The notes under the pieces: generated by a model
Told to the model about the DNA's origin: nothing
The model's input: only the letters and a program-made list of their open reading frames with translations
Databases searched by the model: none
NCBI GenBank assembly: GCA_964017145.1
Contig: OZ024852.1
Span: forward strand, 2,729,945-2,793,944
Length of the DNA stretch: 64,000 nt
Direction of reading: 5' to 3'
DNA from: Agrocybe praecox
Taxonomy: Eukaryota > Basidiomycota > Agaricomycetes > Agaricales > Agrocybaceae
Shown: in pieces, positions 47,585-59,247 of the stretch
Layout of the letters: every line of letters starts with the position of its first letter
Numbering within the stretch: the first letter of the stretch is position 1
Program-made: the position numbers and the translations under genes

Positions 47585-48363
47585 CCTGGGTCAGCTTAGC
47601 AAAGTGGGTTAGAAGATCGAGTTTTCAAGTCGCTGCTTTATGTATCTGGGGCACGATATAAGCCACCGTTCATTAAGATTAAGTCCCCGAGTTCTCGAAG
47701 CCGCGGTGTTCACTAAGAGAAGCAGAGCATTACGTGAGTGACGAACGCGATAGGAATGGTGAACAGTCATCAGCGCATTTGCGCCACTGTCCCGACTCCT
47801 TAGTATTTATGGTCCATTCGTGAGCCAATGATAAGAGTTATGTCATTTGGTGATCAATTTGGAAGCGTCTATCGCCATGTTCGCTATAAACGTTAATCAT
47901 TCTTATTAAGGACAAAAGCGAAGCGCGATTTAGTGATGGTGTGCTCATGGAGGGACTCGAAGCTCTAGATGGGTGAGAAAGAAAAATGTCGGCAACAATA
48001 TAAAGGTGGGGTGCTCACATCGAAAATCTGCGAAGCAGCTTCATACAATGGCATTTGAAAGCGCTGCCATACCGTTTGCATCAAGCTTGCATACATAACG
48101 CCAAAGAAGCGCAAGGAGTCAAAATATGGATGTCCTTGGCAATGGTAGGTCTTGTTCGCCTACGAATACGGACTCTAACGGACACGCTCTAACGGACACA
48201 TGGAAGACGTATGAAAACACATTTGACTTGCATTTGACGGCGTGACGTGTACTATAACGCGCTCAATTACGTGACACACCGTGGCAACTCAGCTTGAATC
48301 TCCGATACGATGAGGGCAACAATATAGTAATACACGTCGTAACGATTTTTACTGACACTCACT
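47585..48363. promoter_or_regulatory. Divergent promoter, MYND/DUF4470 and POL1
   Basis: A 780-base region between divergent starts. It contains a direct repeat of the 11-mer ctctaacggac at 48171-48181 and 48188-48198. The POL1-proximal part contains several ACGCG/CGCG elements, including ggcgtgacgtg and taacgcgctc near 48239-48265. ACGCGT-like sites are the usual MBF cell-cycle signal for replication genes in fungi; this is only a resemblance. Confidence 0.4.
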
Positions 48364-51300
48364 ATGGCGGATCGTCCACGACGCGAAAAGAAGTCCAAGG
48401 CACAGATATTAGAGGAATATAAAAGAGCGAGGGATGGAGGACCGCGTGTATTGAAAGTAAGCAAGCGTTCTACGCTCGCAAAACCTCTACCCAACTGACA
48501 AACGCGTGCAGGAAGAAGATGTAGTCATCTACGATGAAGTTACAGAGGATCAATACAAAAGTATTGTCAAGGGTCGTCTCCAACGCGACGACTTTGTTGA
48601 AGATGATGGCGCGGAAGGATATCTCGATAATGGGATGGATGATTGGGGAGGAGGCGATGAAGAAGACTATTCTGAGGAAGAGGAAGACCGAAAGAAAAGT
48701 ACGTTATTTGACTCACCCACCATTACCCATTTTAACGGTCCTCCAGGTAAGAAGAAGAAGTCCAAAGTCGAAAGCGCGAAATCTAAGTCAAAACCTAAAC
48801 CACCGCCTCCAGCTGCTCCTTCAATCAATGCTTACCGTCCAGTGGTTTCTGCAGAGCAAGAGAATGACTTCATGTCGTCTCTTCTTGGGAATATTGATAG
48901 TATGCCTGTCGATCCTCTTCCAAAGAAACTTTCCCGTAAAAGAAAACCTTCTCCCGTCGACGAGTCCGATTCCGAGCCATCGCCCAAACGCAATGGCAAA
49001 CACCCATACCGCCAGAAACCCTCTTATGACGATTTCTCATCAGACCCACCCGTCGAAGACGTTTATTCGGTATCAAGTGACGATGCATTTGCTAGCCCAA
49101 ACAAACGCCTCAGGAAAGATGATCATGTAATGACCCCCGCAGCAGATCGGCTGGCCGAGCTCGATGTTCATAGTAGCTCTGACTACGACACTTCCTTCGA
49201 TGACATAAATATGGACGACTTCATGGATGTCGATTTCGAAGAAGATATCAAGCCTTCAGTAAAGAAAGAACAAGCCGAGGCGTCTATACCCAAGAAACCC
49301 GTTCCTACGTCTCGCACCGTAAAGAAGGAAGAATCGGATGCAAAGCCGGCCTGGCTTTCGGTATATGATTCTTTGGCAGTCGAGACGGAAGACACCCTAG
49401 GGCCTTTATCAATGAGCAACAATAGCGCGTCCAATCCCAGCAATGTGACTGCCTTAGAACCTGACGGGTCCTTGCGTTTCTATTGGCTCGATTACCTTGA
49501 ACTTGAAGGAAAATTATATTTTATTGGAAAGTTCAGGGAGAAGACAACGGATACCTGGATGTCATGCTGCGTTACCGTGGAGAACATGGAACGCAACCTT
49601 TTCGTTTTACCTCGGGAAAAACGCGTAGAACAGGACGAGGACGGTGCTTTGCACGAGACGGACATTGTTCCATCGCAGGAGGATATAGATGACGACTTTG
49701 ATTTAATGCGGCGACAATTGAAAATCAAGTCATATCGATCGAAGTTTGTCAAACGCAAATACGCTTTCGGAGAGAAAGATATCCCAAGAGGCGAAACCCA
49801 GTGGATGAAGGTCGTGTACGGGTACAATGGTTAGTGATCCTTGTTTTACGCGATACAATATTCTTATATTTTTTCACAGAGCCTATCGTACCCATGAACG
49901 CTGAGAGTCAGAACATCACTCAGATTTTGGGTACCAATACCAGTGCATTTGAACTGCTCGTTCTCAAACGTAAGATTATGGGACCATGCTGGATTACCAT
50001 TAAAAACCCGCAAATCGACAACAAAGGGGTTCGTAATCTGTTATGAGTCACCTTTTTTTCCCTCTTTCAATCGTTTATCTAGGTATCATGGTGCAAACTC
50101 GAAGCGACTGTATCCAATCCCAAGGACTTCAACTCATTCTCAGAAAGTGACCCAACTGCACCCAAAGATCAACCGCCAATGAACGTTATGAGCTTGAGTA
50201 TTCGAACAATCGTCAATCACCAAGAAAATAAACGAGAAGTAGTTTGTGTAACTGCTAGAGTTTGGCATAACAGTTGGTGCTCGATTCTAATGCTCTGACA
50301 GCCATATATTGATTATTATGGAAAACAGTTTCAATTGACGATCCAACTCCTCCGGAGAAGCTCAAGTGCACTGTGCACACATTTGTTCGACCCCTAGATC
50401 ACTTCCCACCCAATTTCGAGAAGCAAGCAAAAATTAACACGAAGGGATCTATCCAACCAATGAAGAACGAACGAATGCTTTTGAGTAGTTTACTGAGTAC
50501 GTGTTTATTTCTTCAAACCCGCATACATGCACTGATTTCCGAACTTTTTAGTGACCATCTACAAGGCAGACCCGGACGTCATTGTTGGGCATGATTTCCT
50601 CGGAGTATCGCTAGATGTTTTGCTCAACAGAATGCGTGACCTCAAAGCTGATCATTGGTCGCGACTGGGACGCTTCAGGCGGTCAAAGTGGCCCAATATT
50701 GGAAGGCAAGGCTCAAACCTAAAGTTCCTCAACGGCCGTCTGCTTTGCGATCTTGCTAGCGACGGTGCCAAGGTAAGCTGTTATGTGATGTATGCCTTTC
50801 ATAAAAGATTAATGTATGCGCAGAGCATGATTTCCTCGACGACCTGGACCTTGACGGAGATGTGTAAGACCCACTTGAACATTGATCGCGAGGATTATGA
50901 CCCCGACGACACGGCAAGCAAGCTAGATGGAAGCTTGACAACTCCCGAACCAATGCTCAAGTTTGTCCGACACTGCGAACTCGATGCCCATTTACACATG
51001 GCCATCGCTTCGAAAGTCCAAATTCTTCCGTTGACTAAACAGCTCACTAACCTCGCGGGTAATTCCTGGTAAGCAGCATTGCCATGTCTTTTTCCAATCA
51101 GGCTCTCAGAAATATTCCTTTTGCAGGAACAAAACACTTAACGGCGGTCGTGCCGAGCGAAATGAATATATTTTACTGCATGAATTCCATCGGTTGAAAT
51201 ATATCTGCCCAGACAAGACGTTTGGTAAGAAAGCCGTCAAAGAAGAACCACAAGACGACGACGAACAAGGAGGCAAGAAGGGTGGCAAAGGAAAGCGAGA

Positions 51301-53757
51301 CAAGTATAAGGGAGGTCTCGTTTTCGAACCCAAGCGTGGTCTTTGGGACAAGTATATTCTTGTCATGGACTTCAACTCGCTGTACCCGAGTATCATACAG
51401 GAGTATAACATTGATTTTACGACCGTCGAACCGGTCGAAGATGACGTGGTAAATTTATCTATTGGCTCATCAATTTTTCTCCTAATGCTAATATCTCTTC
51501 ATGAAATTAGAATGGTGATGAACGTATACCCGAGCCCCCTTCCCAGGACGTGCCTGCTGGTGTCCTTCCTCGTCTTATTGCAACCCTGGTCAGCCGACGT
51601 AAACAAGTCAAGTCTCTAATGAAAGATCGGTCAGCAACGTCTGCGCAACTGCTCCAGGTAAGTTATCTACGAATTTTCATACAACATCATATTTCTGATA
51701 TATGCACATAACTTTAGTACGACATCAAACAGCAAGCTCTCAAACTTACAGCAAACAGTATGTACGGATGTCTTGGATTTGAGTACTCGAGATTCTATGC
51801 CCGGCCACTCGCTGCCCTTACAACCTACAAGGGCAGAGAAATCTTGACACACACTAGGGAGTTGGCAGAGACTCTCAACCTTGATGTATGCGCCACACTT
51901 ACACCTACCCTTCGGTTTACATATAACTAACTAACACTTCTTATTTGAAGGTCGTGTACGGAGACACTGATTCCGTCTTCGTGAACTCGAACGTCACGGA
52001 TCTCGCAGATGCTCTTAAGATCTCTACTCAGTTCAAGAAAGCCGTCAATGACCGATACAAATTGCTTGAAATCGATCTGGATGGTATCTTCCAACGCTTG
52101 TTATTACTTCAGAAGAAGAAATACGCCGCCATTAAGGTCACTGATGGTACGAAGACAAGTACCGAAATCAAAGGACTGGACATGAAGCGTCGAGAATACT
52201 GTGCTCTGTCCAAATCCGTTTCAGAGTAAGCCGCTGTGTTCCTTTATGCTTCAATTTTGCTACGAGACCCATCACCATCGTTTAATAGATATGTTCTCGG
52301 ACAAATTCTTTCGGGAGAAGCTACGGAGAATGTTGTTGAGAACATACACGAATATCTCACTTCCATAAGCAACAGCATTAAAAGTGGATCCATCAAACTA
52401 GACGAATTTATCATCAACAAGGTTTGTTAAAACTTCAATTTTTCAACCCCCAATTATCTGCTCACGTCTCTTTCTCGCATCAGCGCCTTGGCAAAAACCC
52501 TGAAGACTACCCTGACGCAAAGAGTCAGCCTCATGTCCAAGTTGCCTTGCGATTGAAGCAGAAAGGAGGATCCGCGAAGACGGGCGATGTTATTCCTTAT
52601 ATCTTCTGCTTGACAGAAGGAGAAGAGTCGTCCAAGTCATCAGGTCAGGCAGATCGTGCCAAGCATCCAGACGAACTTCGTAAGGGTGGAGCTGGGCTGA
52701 CCATAGGTAATGATTATTATCGTCCTCGTTATATATATTTGTCGTCTAACGACACCTTTTTATAGATTATCAGTACTACCTCTCGCACCAGATCTTACCC
52801 CCCATCGAACGGTTGTGCGAACCTATTGAAGGCACCGACAGGGCGCGTCTCGCAGAATGTTTAGGTATGTTTCTGTCTTTTCTCTCCTTCAATTAGTCGG
52901 ACATAAAGCTCACCTTCGTCCGACTATAGGCCTTGACCCTATGCGGTACCGACACTCTGTAACTGGGGACGACAGAGTATTCTCCGGACTCGATTCCCAG
53001 ATCTCAGATTCTGAGAGATTCCGCGATGCCGCTCCTTTCGTGGTTCGCTGCCGACACTGCCAAGTTCAAGTACCATTCGTTCCTCTAAATGACGCAGACG
53101 TATGTCCCTTTTATTTTCTTCCGTTTCTTTCAGCCTCGCGCAATTCAATTCAATGAACCTGACATTTTCTGGTTTGTATTAGGCTAACATCCTAGCATCG
53201 TCGGGTCCAGTGTGCCCGTCGTGTTCCAAGAACATTAGCTCTGGAAGCTTGCAAACGCAATTGGAAGTTCAAATCCGGGAGGCAATAGCCAGGTACTATG
53301 AGGGTTGGACTGTGTGCGATGACCAGACCTGTACCAACAGGACGCGCATGATGGGGGTGTATGGAAAACGATGCTTAAAGTCTAATTGCAAAGGCCGCGT
53401 TTCATTTGAGGCACGTTTTCTTTCTCGTCATTTTCGTAAATAAAAAAAAACATGTTCTAACGGCTATCTTTAGTATTCTGATACTCAGCTATATAATCAA
53501 CTCCGCTACTTTGTTTCGCTCTTCGACGGCGACAAGGCACTGACCCTCTCTCCTCCTAATCGACGTGGTATGTCATTCTCATTCTCGCCCGTCCATGGGT
53601 TTCTGCTGACGGCCATTTTTCAGAGGAGATTTCTGCGATTGTGCTGAAAAATCAGGTTCTGTTACGAACCTTGACGGAATGCGTGGAGAGGCATTTGAAC
53701 ACCTGCGGACGCCGCTGGATTGATCTTTCTGTTATTTTTTCTGCGATGAAGTTCTGA
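48364..53757 (+). CDS. POL1: DNA polymerase alpha catalytic subunit
   Basis: The family-B polymerase that extends RNA primers with the primase at replication origins and lagging-strand fragments. Start ATG at 48364 ([20 protein letters not shown]), exon 1 to 48456, exon 2 from 48512. A long charged N-terminal region (acidic stretches and nuclear Lys/Arg clusters) leads into [18 protein letters not shown]. Polymerase motifs are intact: [18 protein letters not shown] (motif A, about 51365-51420), [20 protein letters not shown] (motif B, about 51750) and [10 protein letters not shown] (motif C with the two catalytic Asp, about 51953-51982). The C-terminal cysteine clusters are seen as CRHCQV with CPSCSKN, and CDDQTC with KSNCKGR. 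About 15 short introns. It ends VIFSAMKF at 53757. Confidence 0.95.
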
Positions 53758-54237
53758 ACTTCATTATATTTTCTTTGTTTATTATTTATTGCTCTGTTTG
53801 CTATCGCGCTGACTGACTGGTCGTTGTATTATCTTTTCCAAAGTACTAGACAATTCTGTAATTTCTAACACATCCCCCACAATTCAATTCAAATTATCAT
53901 GTCTGACGATGCTAAGATCTAATGTCATCTTATCTTATCAGCCAAATGGTCCAAGCTCGATGACAAAGTCCAGGCTTCCAGACCACCCGACGTCCTCGAC
54001 GAGCGCGGTTGATGATCGATAAACCCTAGTCCAGAGTGTACCAGATTATGCCGGCCATGGAGACCAGCGGTAAAGTGTCCAAAACCCCACGATCCAGCCG
54101 GCGGCTACGGTTATGATGTAGGGCCCGGACAATCTTTCCCTAGACTTCTTAATATCTGACCACCGCCATTGAAATCCTCTTATAATCTCGGGCGACTCGT
54201 AACTGCCTCGTTTATTTTATTTACTTTACCTCGCAAG
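53758..54237. promoter_or_regulatory. Intergenic, POL1 3' flank and HEM13 promoter
   Basis: A 480-base region. The POL1 end is followed by AT-rich tails. Upstream of HEM13 there is a TATAAT-like element near 54180, about 55 bases before the ATG. Confidence 0.45.
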
Positions 54238-55308
54238 ATGTCTACGAATACAGTCCCTATGCGCCAGCAAGTAGAGGAATTCATCACGAATCTCCAAGAA
54301 GAAATCGTAGTCGCTTTCGAGAAGTTGGACCCAAATGCACTGCAATTCAAGCGCGATTCCTGGATTCGGGCAGAAGGAGGGATCGGGAAATCTTGCGTCT
54401 TTGCGTCGCCAATAGACGACGGTGCGACTGTCTCTCCCTCGGTGTCGCAGACCGTCCTCGAAAAAGCAGGAGTGAACATCTCCGTCGTCCATGGTGTCCT
54501 GCCACCCCCCGCAATCAAGCAGATGCGCGCTGATCATTCTTCCATGCCACTCCCCGAAAGCCCAAACGGTCTGCCATTCTTCGCAGCTGGCATCAGCTTG
54601 GTCGTGCACCCCCGGAATCCCCACTGTCCTACTGTGCATGCCAATTATCGCTACTTCGAGATCACGGAGCCGAAGAGCAGTGATCCTGACGACACCACAG
54701 ACGAGCAGCCCAAGGTCCTCGCATGGTGGTTTGGTGGAGGGTCGGATCTCACACCTTCGTATCTCTACGAAGAAGACGCGGTGCATTTCCACTCGACGAT
54801 CCAAAAAGCATGCGACAAGCACGGGCCCCAGCTCTACCCCACCTTCAAGAAATGGTGCGACGAGTACTTCTACATCCCGCATCGCAAGGAGTCGCGTGGG
54901 ATTGGTGGATTGTTCTTTGACGATCTCAACGAAGGATCGCACTTGCGTCTCCCCAACCCCGATGCACTGCGCCCGAAGAGTCCTTCTGAAATCTTCGCGT
55001 TCATCAAGGACCTCGGACGCGCATTTGTCCCTTCATACCTTCCCATCGTCGAGCTACGAAAGTCACAGCCGTACACCCCACACGAACGACGCTGGCAATT
55101 GCTCAGGAGAGGCAGATATGTCGAATTCAACCTGGTATATGACAGAGGGACGAAATTCGGTCTTATGACTCCGGGAGCTAGGATTGAGAGTATCTTGATG
55201 AGTCTTCCTGAGATTGCTCGATGGGAGTACATGTCGGACCTTGGTGAAGAGGGGACGGAGGAAGGGAAGCTACTTGCGGTTTTGAGAGAGCCAAGAAATT
55301 GGGTGTAA
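54238..55308 (+). CDS. HEM13: Oxygen-dependent coproporphyrinogen III oxidase
   Basis: Converts coproporphyrinogen III to protoporphyrinogen IX with molecular oxygen in haem synthesis; the fungal enzyme is cytosolic. A single exon of 356 residues starts at the ATG at 54238; an upstream in-frame TTG codon is not a likely start. Family signatures are plain: SWIRAEGGIGKSCVFASPID, NPHCPTVHANYRYFEI, AWWFGGGSDLTPSYLYEEDA with the substrate-contact residues, KKWCDEYFYIPHRKESRGIG, GGLFFDDLNE, and near the end GRYVEFNLVYDRGTKFGLMT followed by RIESILMSLPEIARWEY. Length is normal. It is C-ending in many codons, as expected for a well-expressed gene. A long minus-strand ORF inside it (54226-54942) is a shadow. 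Confidence 0.97.
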   Translation: MSTNTVPMRQQVEEFITNLQEEIVVAFEKLDPNALQFKRDSWIRAEGGIGKSCVFASPIDDGATVSPSVSQTVLEKAGVNISVVHGVLPPPAIKQMRADHSSMPLPESPNGLPFFAAGISLVVHPRNPHCPTVHANYRYFEITEPKSSDPDDTTDEQPKVLAWWFGGGSDLTPSYLYEEDAVHFHSTIQKACDKHGPQLYPTFKKWCDEYFYIPHRKESRGIGGLFFDDLNEGSHLRLPNPDALRPKSPSEIFAFIKDLGRAFVPSYLPIVELRKSQPYTPHERRWQLLRRGRYVEFNLVYDRGTKFGLMTPGARIESILMSLPEIARWEYMSDLGEEGTEEGKLLAVLREPRNWV

Positions 55309-56854
55309 TCTTACCGAATAACTTGAAGAATATAATATTTATCACTATTTTTGTATGAAAAGGACAGAATTTACTGCATCAACGACACGTAGGGGAAGAG
55401 CGGGGGATGAGGGAGCTCGAGACATAGAGTGGGACTGATATATAGAGCGCATTCTGGCTTCCCAAAAGAAGACAAGACAGATAGGCCTCTGCAAACGACT
55501 TTGGAGTGCGGGGTATACGGCATGGGTCCTGCGGGCAGCGGAAGTGGTGTGCTAAAAAGTCGATAGCAGGTCCTTTTTAAAGACGTCTGCCTGACACTTG
55601 CGAGAACCTATGAGCATGGGCATGGCCGAGAGGTGCTCTGCTTCCCTGCGGTAGGGCCAGACTCGGACGAGGATCGGTAGTCGGGCTGGTCCCACTTGTG
55701 ATTGGTCGGGGCAGCTCGATCGTGACCGTGGTGCAAGACGCGTGACGTCATCTTTTCTCGCGAACTCTTGATCGACCGACTCTTTCCAAAATTAGCTTGA
55801 TCCCGCCTTCTTCAAGCTCTCCCTCTCACTGGCCCGCACCTGAGCCTGCGCCATGTACCTTCTTCTTTGCACTGGGGCGCCGTGAACCGGTTCGAACCTT
55901 TAGATCCCTCCCTAGCCGAGCCAGTAGTCGCAAAAACTCTCGGTTTACTTCTGAGGCGAGCCAGCCCACGAGCCAGCCCACTCCCGCCGCCTTGCATGCT
56001 CCCGCTCACGGCGGGAAAGCTGCTGACCAGTGGGAAATGACCAATGTGCTGGTTAGTGCGAATAGCGCATTGGTCATTTCCCACTGGTCAGCAGCTTTCC
56101 CGCCGTGGCTGTCCCTACCACTTCCCGCCCCGCCTTCCTGCGACCAACGAACCGCCCAAATTGAGCCGCATGACCCCGCTCCCGCCTTATACCCAGAACT
56201 CTCTGCCTCTTCTTTCTTTCTCCTTCACCACTCACCTGACACCGACGGCACCGGTGCCTGATGCCTTGACAAAGATTTTTACATCCAATGCAATTGCTCG
56301 TCAAATTATCTACAATTTCTTTGCAAAGATTTGTTCTTTTCTACGTTTGAACAAAATGGGTATCCCTCTATAACACGTACCTCACGCCCTGCCGATCGCT
56401 GGCCAATCGCTGTCCAATTTTTCAACTCAAGTAAAAAGCTCATGACCTTGGTGCCTGCCAGTGGCGGGAGCGAATGAGCTTTTAGGATTACGGGTTCCTA
56501 TGAGGGTCTGTATACTTGGTCTCTCGACTAACTACTGATAAACACTAATACCAAGGGTGTACTTGTCGGTATTAAATGTAAATTTGAATGCGATAGATAA
56601 GATTGCCTGCCCAGTGAATAAAATTGAAATCTGGACAAATCACAACGCGTGGTTGTTTCTCTCTAAACCATCTATCGTAGGAGAAGTACCGAGTCTCGCA
56701 AAATCGAAAATCGGACCTCCTTCGGCGGTTGAGATCTACTTCGGGATTAGATAAGATCAGATAATTACGATCTAATCTTTTGCCATATCTGTATGCTAGG
56801 CTTCCAGGTTTTTTTGAGGGGTCGAATCTGATCCCCTCTTTCAACATTTTCTCC
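55309..56854. other. Intergenic 1.5 kb with GC-rich repeat block
   Basis: After the HEM13 3' flank there is a GC-rich, cccgcc/ggcggg-rich block from about 55790 to 56200. It contains the tandem ccagcccacgagccagcccac at 55964-55984 and a perfect 40-bp inverted repeat (56007-56107). ORFs across it are low-complexity and probably not coding. AT-rich sequence follows up to the PurH gene. The block looks inserted, perhaps a small non-autonomous element. Confidence 0.55.
56007..56107. repeat. Perfect 40-bp inverted repeat with 21-bp spacer
   Basis: Left arm 56007-56046 (cacggcgggaaagctgctga...) is exactly complementary to the right arm 56068-56107. The spacer is tgctggttagtgcgaatagcg with one more near-match base pair at its rim. 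The arms could form a 40-bp stem as DNA cruciform or RNA hairpin. Such length and perfection suggest a recent origin, for example a foldback element or template-switch event. Confidence 0.95.
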
Positions 56855-58871
56855 ATGGCACAACCTATTGGTGAGTCTAATTTCTCGATGGAAAACCCTG
56901 TTTCTGATCTCTGTGACAGCACTTCTGTCTGTTTATGACAAGACCGACCTCTTAGACCTCGCAAAAGGTCTGCAGGCCGCTGGAGTTCGTCTGCTTGGTT
57001 CAGGAGGAACGGCAAAGAAGATCAGAGACGCAGGCATCCCAATAGAGTGAGTATATTCGATCCGAAATAAAGAAAGGATGTTGCTGATTGCGACTCGAGA
57101 GATGTATCTGATATCACAAAAGCTCCTGAAATGCTCGGAGGAAGAGTGAAGACACTCCACCCAGCAGTGCACGGAGGTTAGGAGGCTTCACCTCTGTTCA
57201 GCCATAAATCTAACTGTAACATCTTCAAGGAATCTTGGCTCGTAACATCGAATCGGACGAGAAAGATCTCCAAGCTCAGGGAATCTCTCCCATATCCATC
57301 GTCGTTTGCAACCTTTACCCCTTTACTGAGACCATCTCGAAACCTGAGTGCACACTGGCAGATGCCGTTGAGGAGGTTGATATCGGAGGTGTCACTCTTC
57401 TTCGTGCGGCAGCGAAGAACCACGCACGCGTTTCTGTTCTTTCCGACCCCTCTGATTACAAGGAATTCCTCGATGCCTGGACGAATGGTCAGGGAGACGT
57501 TGGACAAAATTTGAGGAGCAATTTGGCCCTCAAGGCATTCGAGATGACCGCAAAATACGACGGGGCAATCAGCGGTTACTTCAGGGAGCAGTATGCTAGT
57601 GCTGACTTGCCCGCTGAGAATCTTACGGGGCCTGTGCAAAGAATAGCTTTGAGGTACGGAGCCAATCCCCACCAGAAGCCTGCTCAGGCCTTTGTTACCG
57701 AGGGAAAACTCCCCTTCAAAGGTATGTCGTTCTAGAATGAAACTTTTGTCTTTACAAATTAAACGTTGATTTTTTTTTAGTACTTTGCGGATCCCCTGGA
57801 TACATCAACCTCTTGGACGCCCTCAACGCCTACGCTCTTGTCAAGGAACTGCAAGAGGCCTTGAACCTCCCCGCTGCGGCTTCCTTCAAGCATGTCTCCC
57901 CCGCCGGTGCCGCTGTCGGTATCGAGCTGAACGAGACCGAGAAAAAAGTCTACGGCGTAGACGATCTCAAGGAACCCTTGACCCCCCTCGCAGCAGCCTA
58001 CGCTCGTGCCCGTGGTGCTGATCGCATGTCCTCCTTCGGAGACTTTGTCGCTCTTTCTGCGCCTTGCGATCTCGCCACTGCCAAAATCATCTCCCGAGAA
58101 GTATCCGACGGTATCATTGCACCAGCATACTCTGCTGAGGCCCTCGATGTCCTCATGAAAAAGAAAGCAGGAAAATACTGCGTTCTCGAGATCGATCCTT
58201 CGTATGTTCCTGCTGAAGTTGAGACGAAGCAGGTGTACGGTGTCCACCTCCAGCAGAAGAGGAACGACGTCAAGATCGACAGTTCGTTATTCCAAAACGT
58301 CGTCACCAAGAACACGGATTTACCTGCTGAGGCCGTCACTGACTTGATCGTGGCTACTCTCGCTTTGAAATACACTCAATCCAATAGCGTTGCGTATGCC
58401 TTCCACGGTTCCATCATCGGTATCGGCGCCGGCCAACAATCCCGTATCCACTGTACCCGTCTTGCAGGAGGAAAGGCTGATTTGTGGTGGCTCCGTCACC
58501 ACCCACGCGTCCTCGCACTTCCTTTCAAGAAGGGCGTCAAGCGTGCTGAAAAAGCCAATGCCATTGATCTATACGTCTCTGGCGAAGAGCTCGAAGGCGG
58601 TGAGAAGGCCCATTGGGAGAGCCTTTTCGAGGCAGCGGCCGAGTCTCTGACGGTGGCAGAAAAGAAGGAGTGGGCAGCTAAACTCGACGGAGTGGCTTGC
58701 TCGAGCGACGCTTTCTTCCCCTTCCCTGATAATGTCCACCGAGCCAGGAAGAGTGGTGTGAAGTACCTCGCGGCACCTAGTGGAAGTGTTATGGATGCCG
58801 AGTGCATTGTTGCTGCCGATGAGCACGGTATTGCGTTCGCGCATACCAACCTCCGCTTGTTCCATCATTAA
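56855..58871 (+). CDS. ADE16: Bifunctional AICAR transformylase / IMP cyclohydrolase (PurH)
   Basis: Catalyses the last two steps of purine synthesis: formylation of AICAR with 10-formyl-tetrahydrofolate, then ring closure to IMP. The first coding exon is only 16 nt (MAQPI, ATG at 56855, donor gtgagt). Exon 2 gives [20 protein letters not shown] and [19 protein letters not shown] of the MGS-like cyclohydrolase domain. Exon 3 gives [20 protein letters not shown] with PAVHGG, exon 4 [14 protein letters not shown] through [20 protein letters not shown], and the last long exon from about 57781 the transformylase domain with the catalytic [11 protein letters not shown] and [13 protein letters not shown] blocks. 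It ends [10 protein letters not shown] at 58871. About 590 residues, normal for the family. ADE16 and ADE17 cannot be told apart. Confidence 0.96.
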
Positions 58872-59247
58872 AAAAGGGGGGGATTCGTTGCATGCTCAAT
58901 CTCAACATAGGCATGTAATAGTAGAGTCGTATTAGACTAAAAAGAAAGGAAATCTGAACCTGTATTATACTTATCTATTGCAAAATTATCGATATCTGTG
59001 ATCTGCTTGTGATACACCTGTGGCTCATGTTCTTCCAATATCCAACAGTGAACAATTAACAAAAAATATATTGTAGGGCTGAGCATAAGAAATTTACATA
59101 AAATACATGGGGATTTGGAACACTACGAGTCACGATATTTGTTACAGTTGACGCCTATTATACTCTTACAACAAGAAAACAAGAACACAACAAGAAACTG
59201 AGGATGGAAAATTTAGTGGGCGATATGACAGTAGGAGTCTTTGGGAT
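58872..59247. other. Intergenic between convergent genes
   Basis: A 376-base AT-rich stretch between the ends of the PurH and aquaglyceroporin genes; presumably 3' untranslated regions. Confidence 0.45.

Noticed and set aside
48267..48494. Minus-strand ORF overlapping the POL1 start
   Set aside because: It is antisense to exon 1 of POL1, whose N-terminus is clear.
54226..54942. 238-codon minus-strand ORF inside HEM13
   Set aside because: A shadow of codon bias in a well-expressed gene; HEM13 is complete on the plus strand.
55870..55900. tRNA B-box-like ggttcgaacc
   Set aside because: No matching A-box, anticodon stem or acceptor pairing around it.
55797..56373. ORFs over the GC-rich island
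   Set aside because: Low-complexity Pro/Ala/Ser sequence created by cccgcc repeats; the frame runs through the perfect inverted repeat, so coding is unlikely.
57777..58868. Several minus-strand ORFs inside the PurH gene
   Set aside because: Antisense shadows over the transformylase exon; no domain match.
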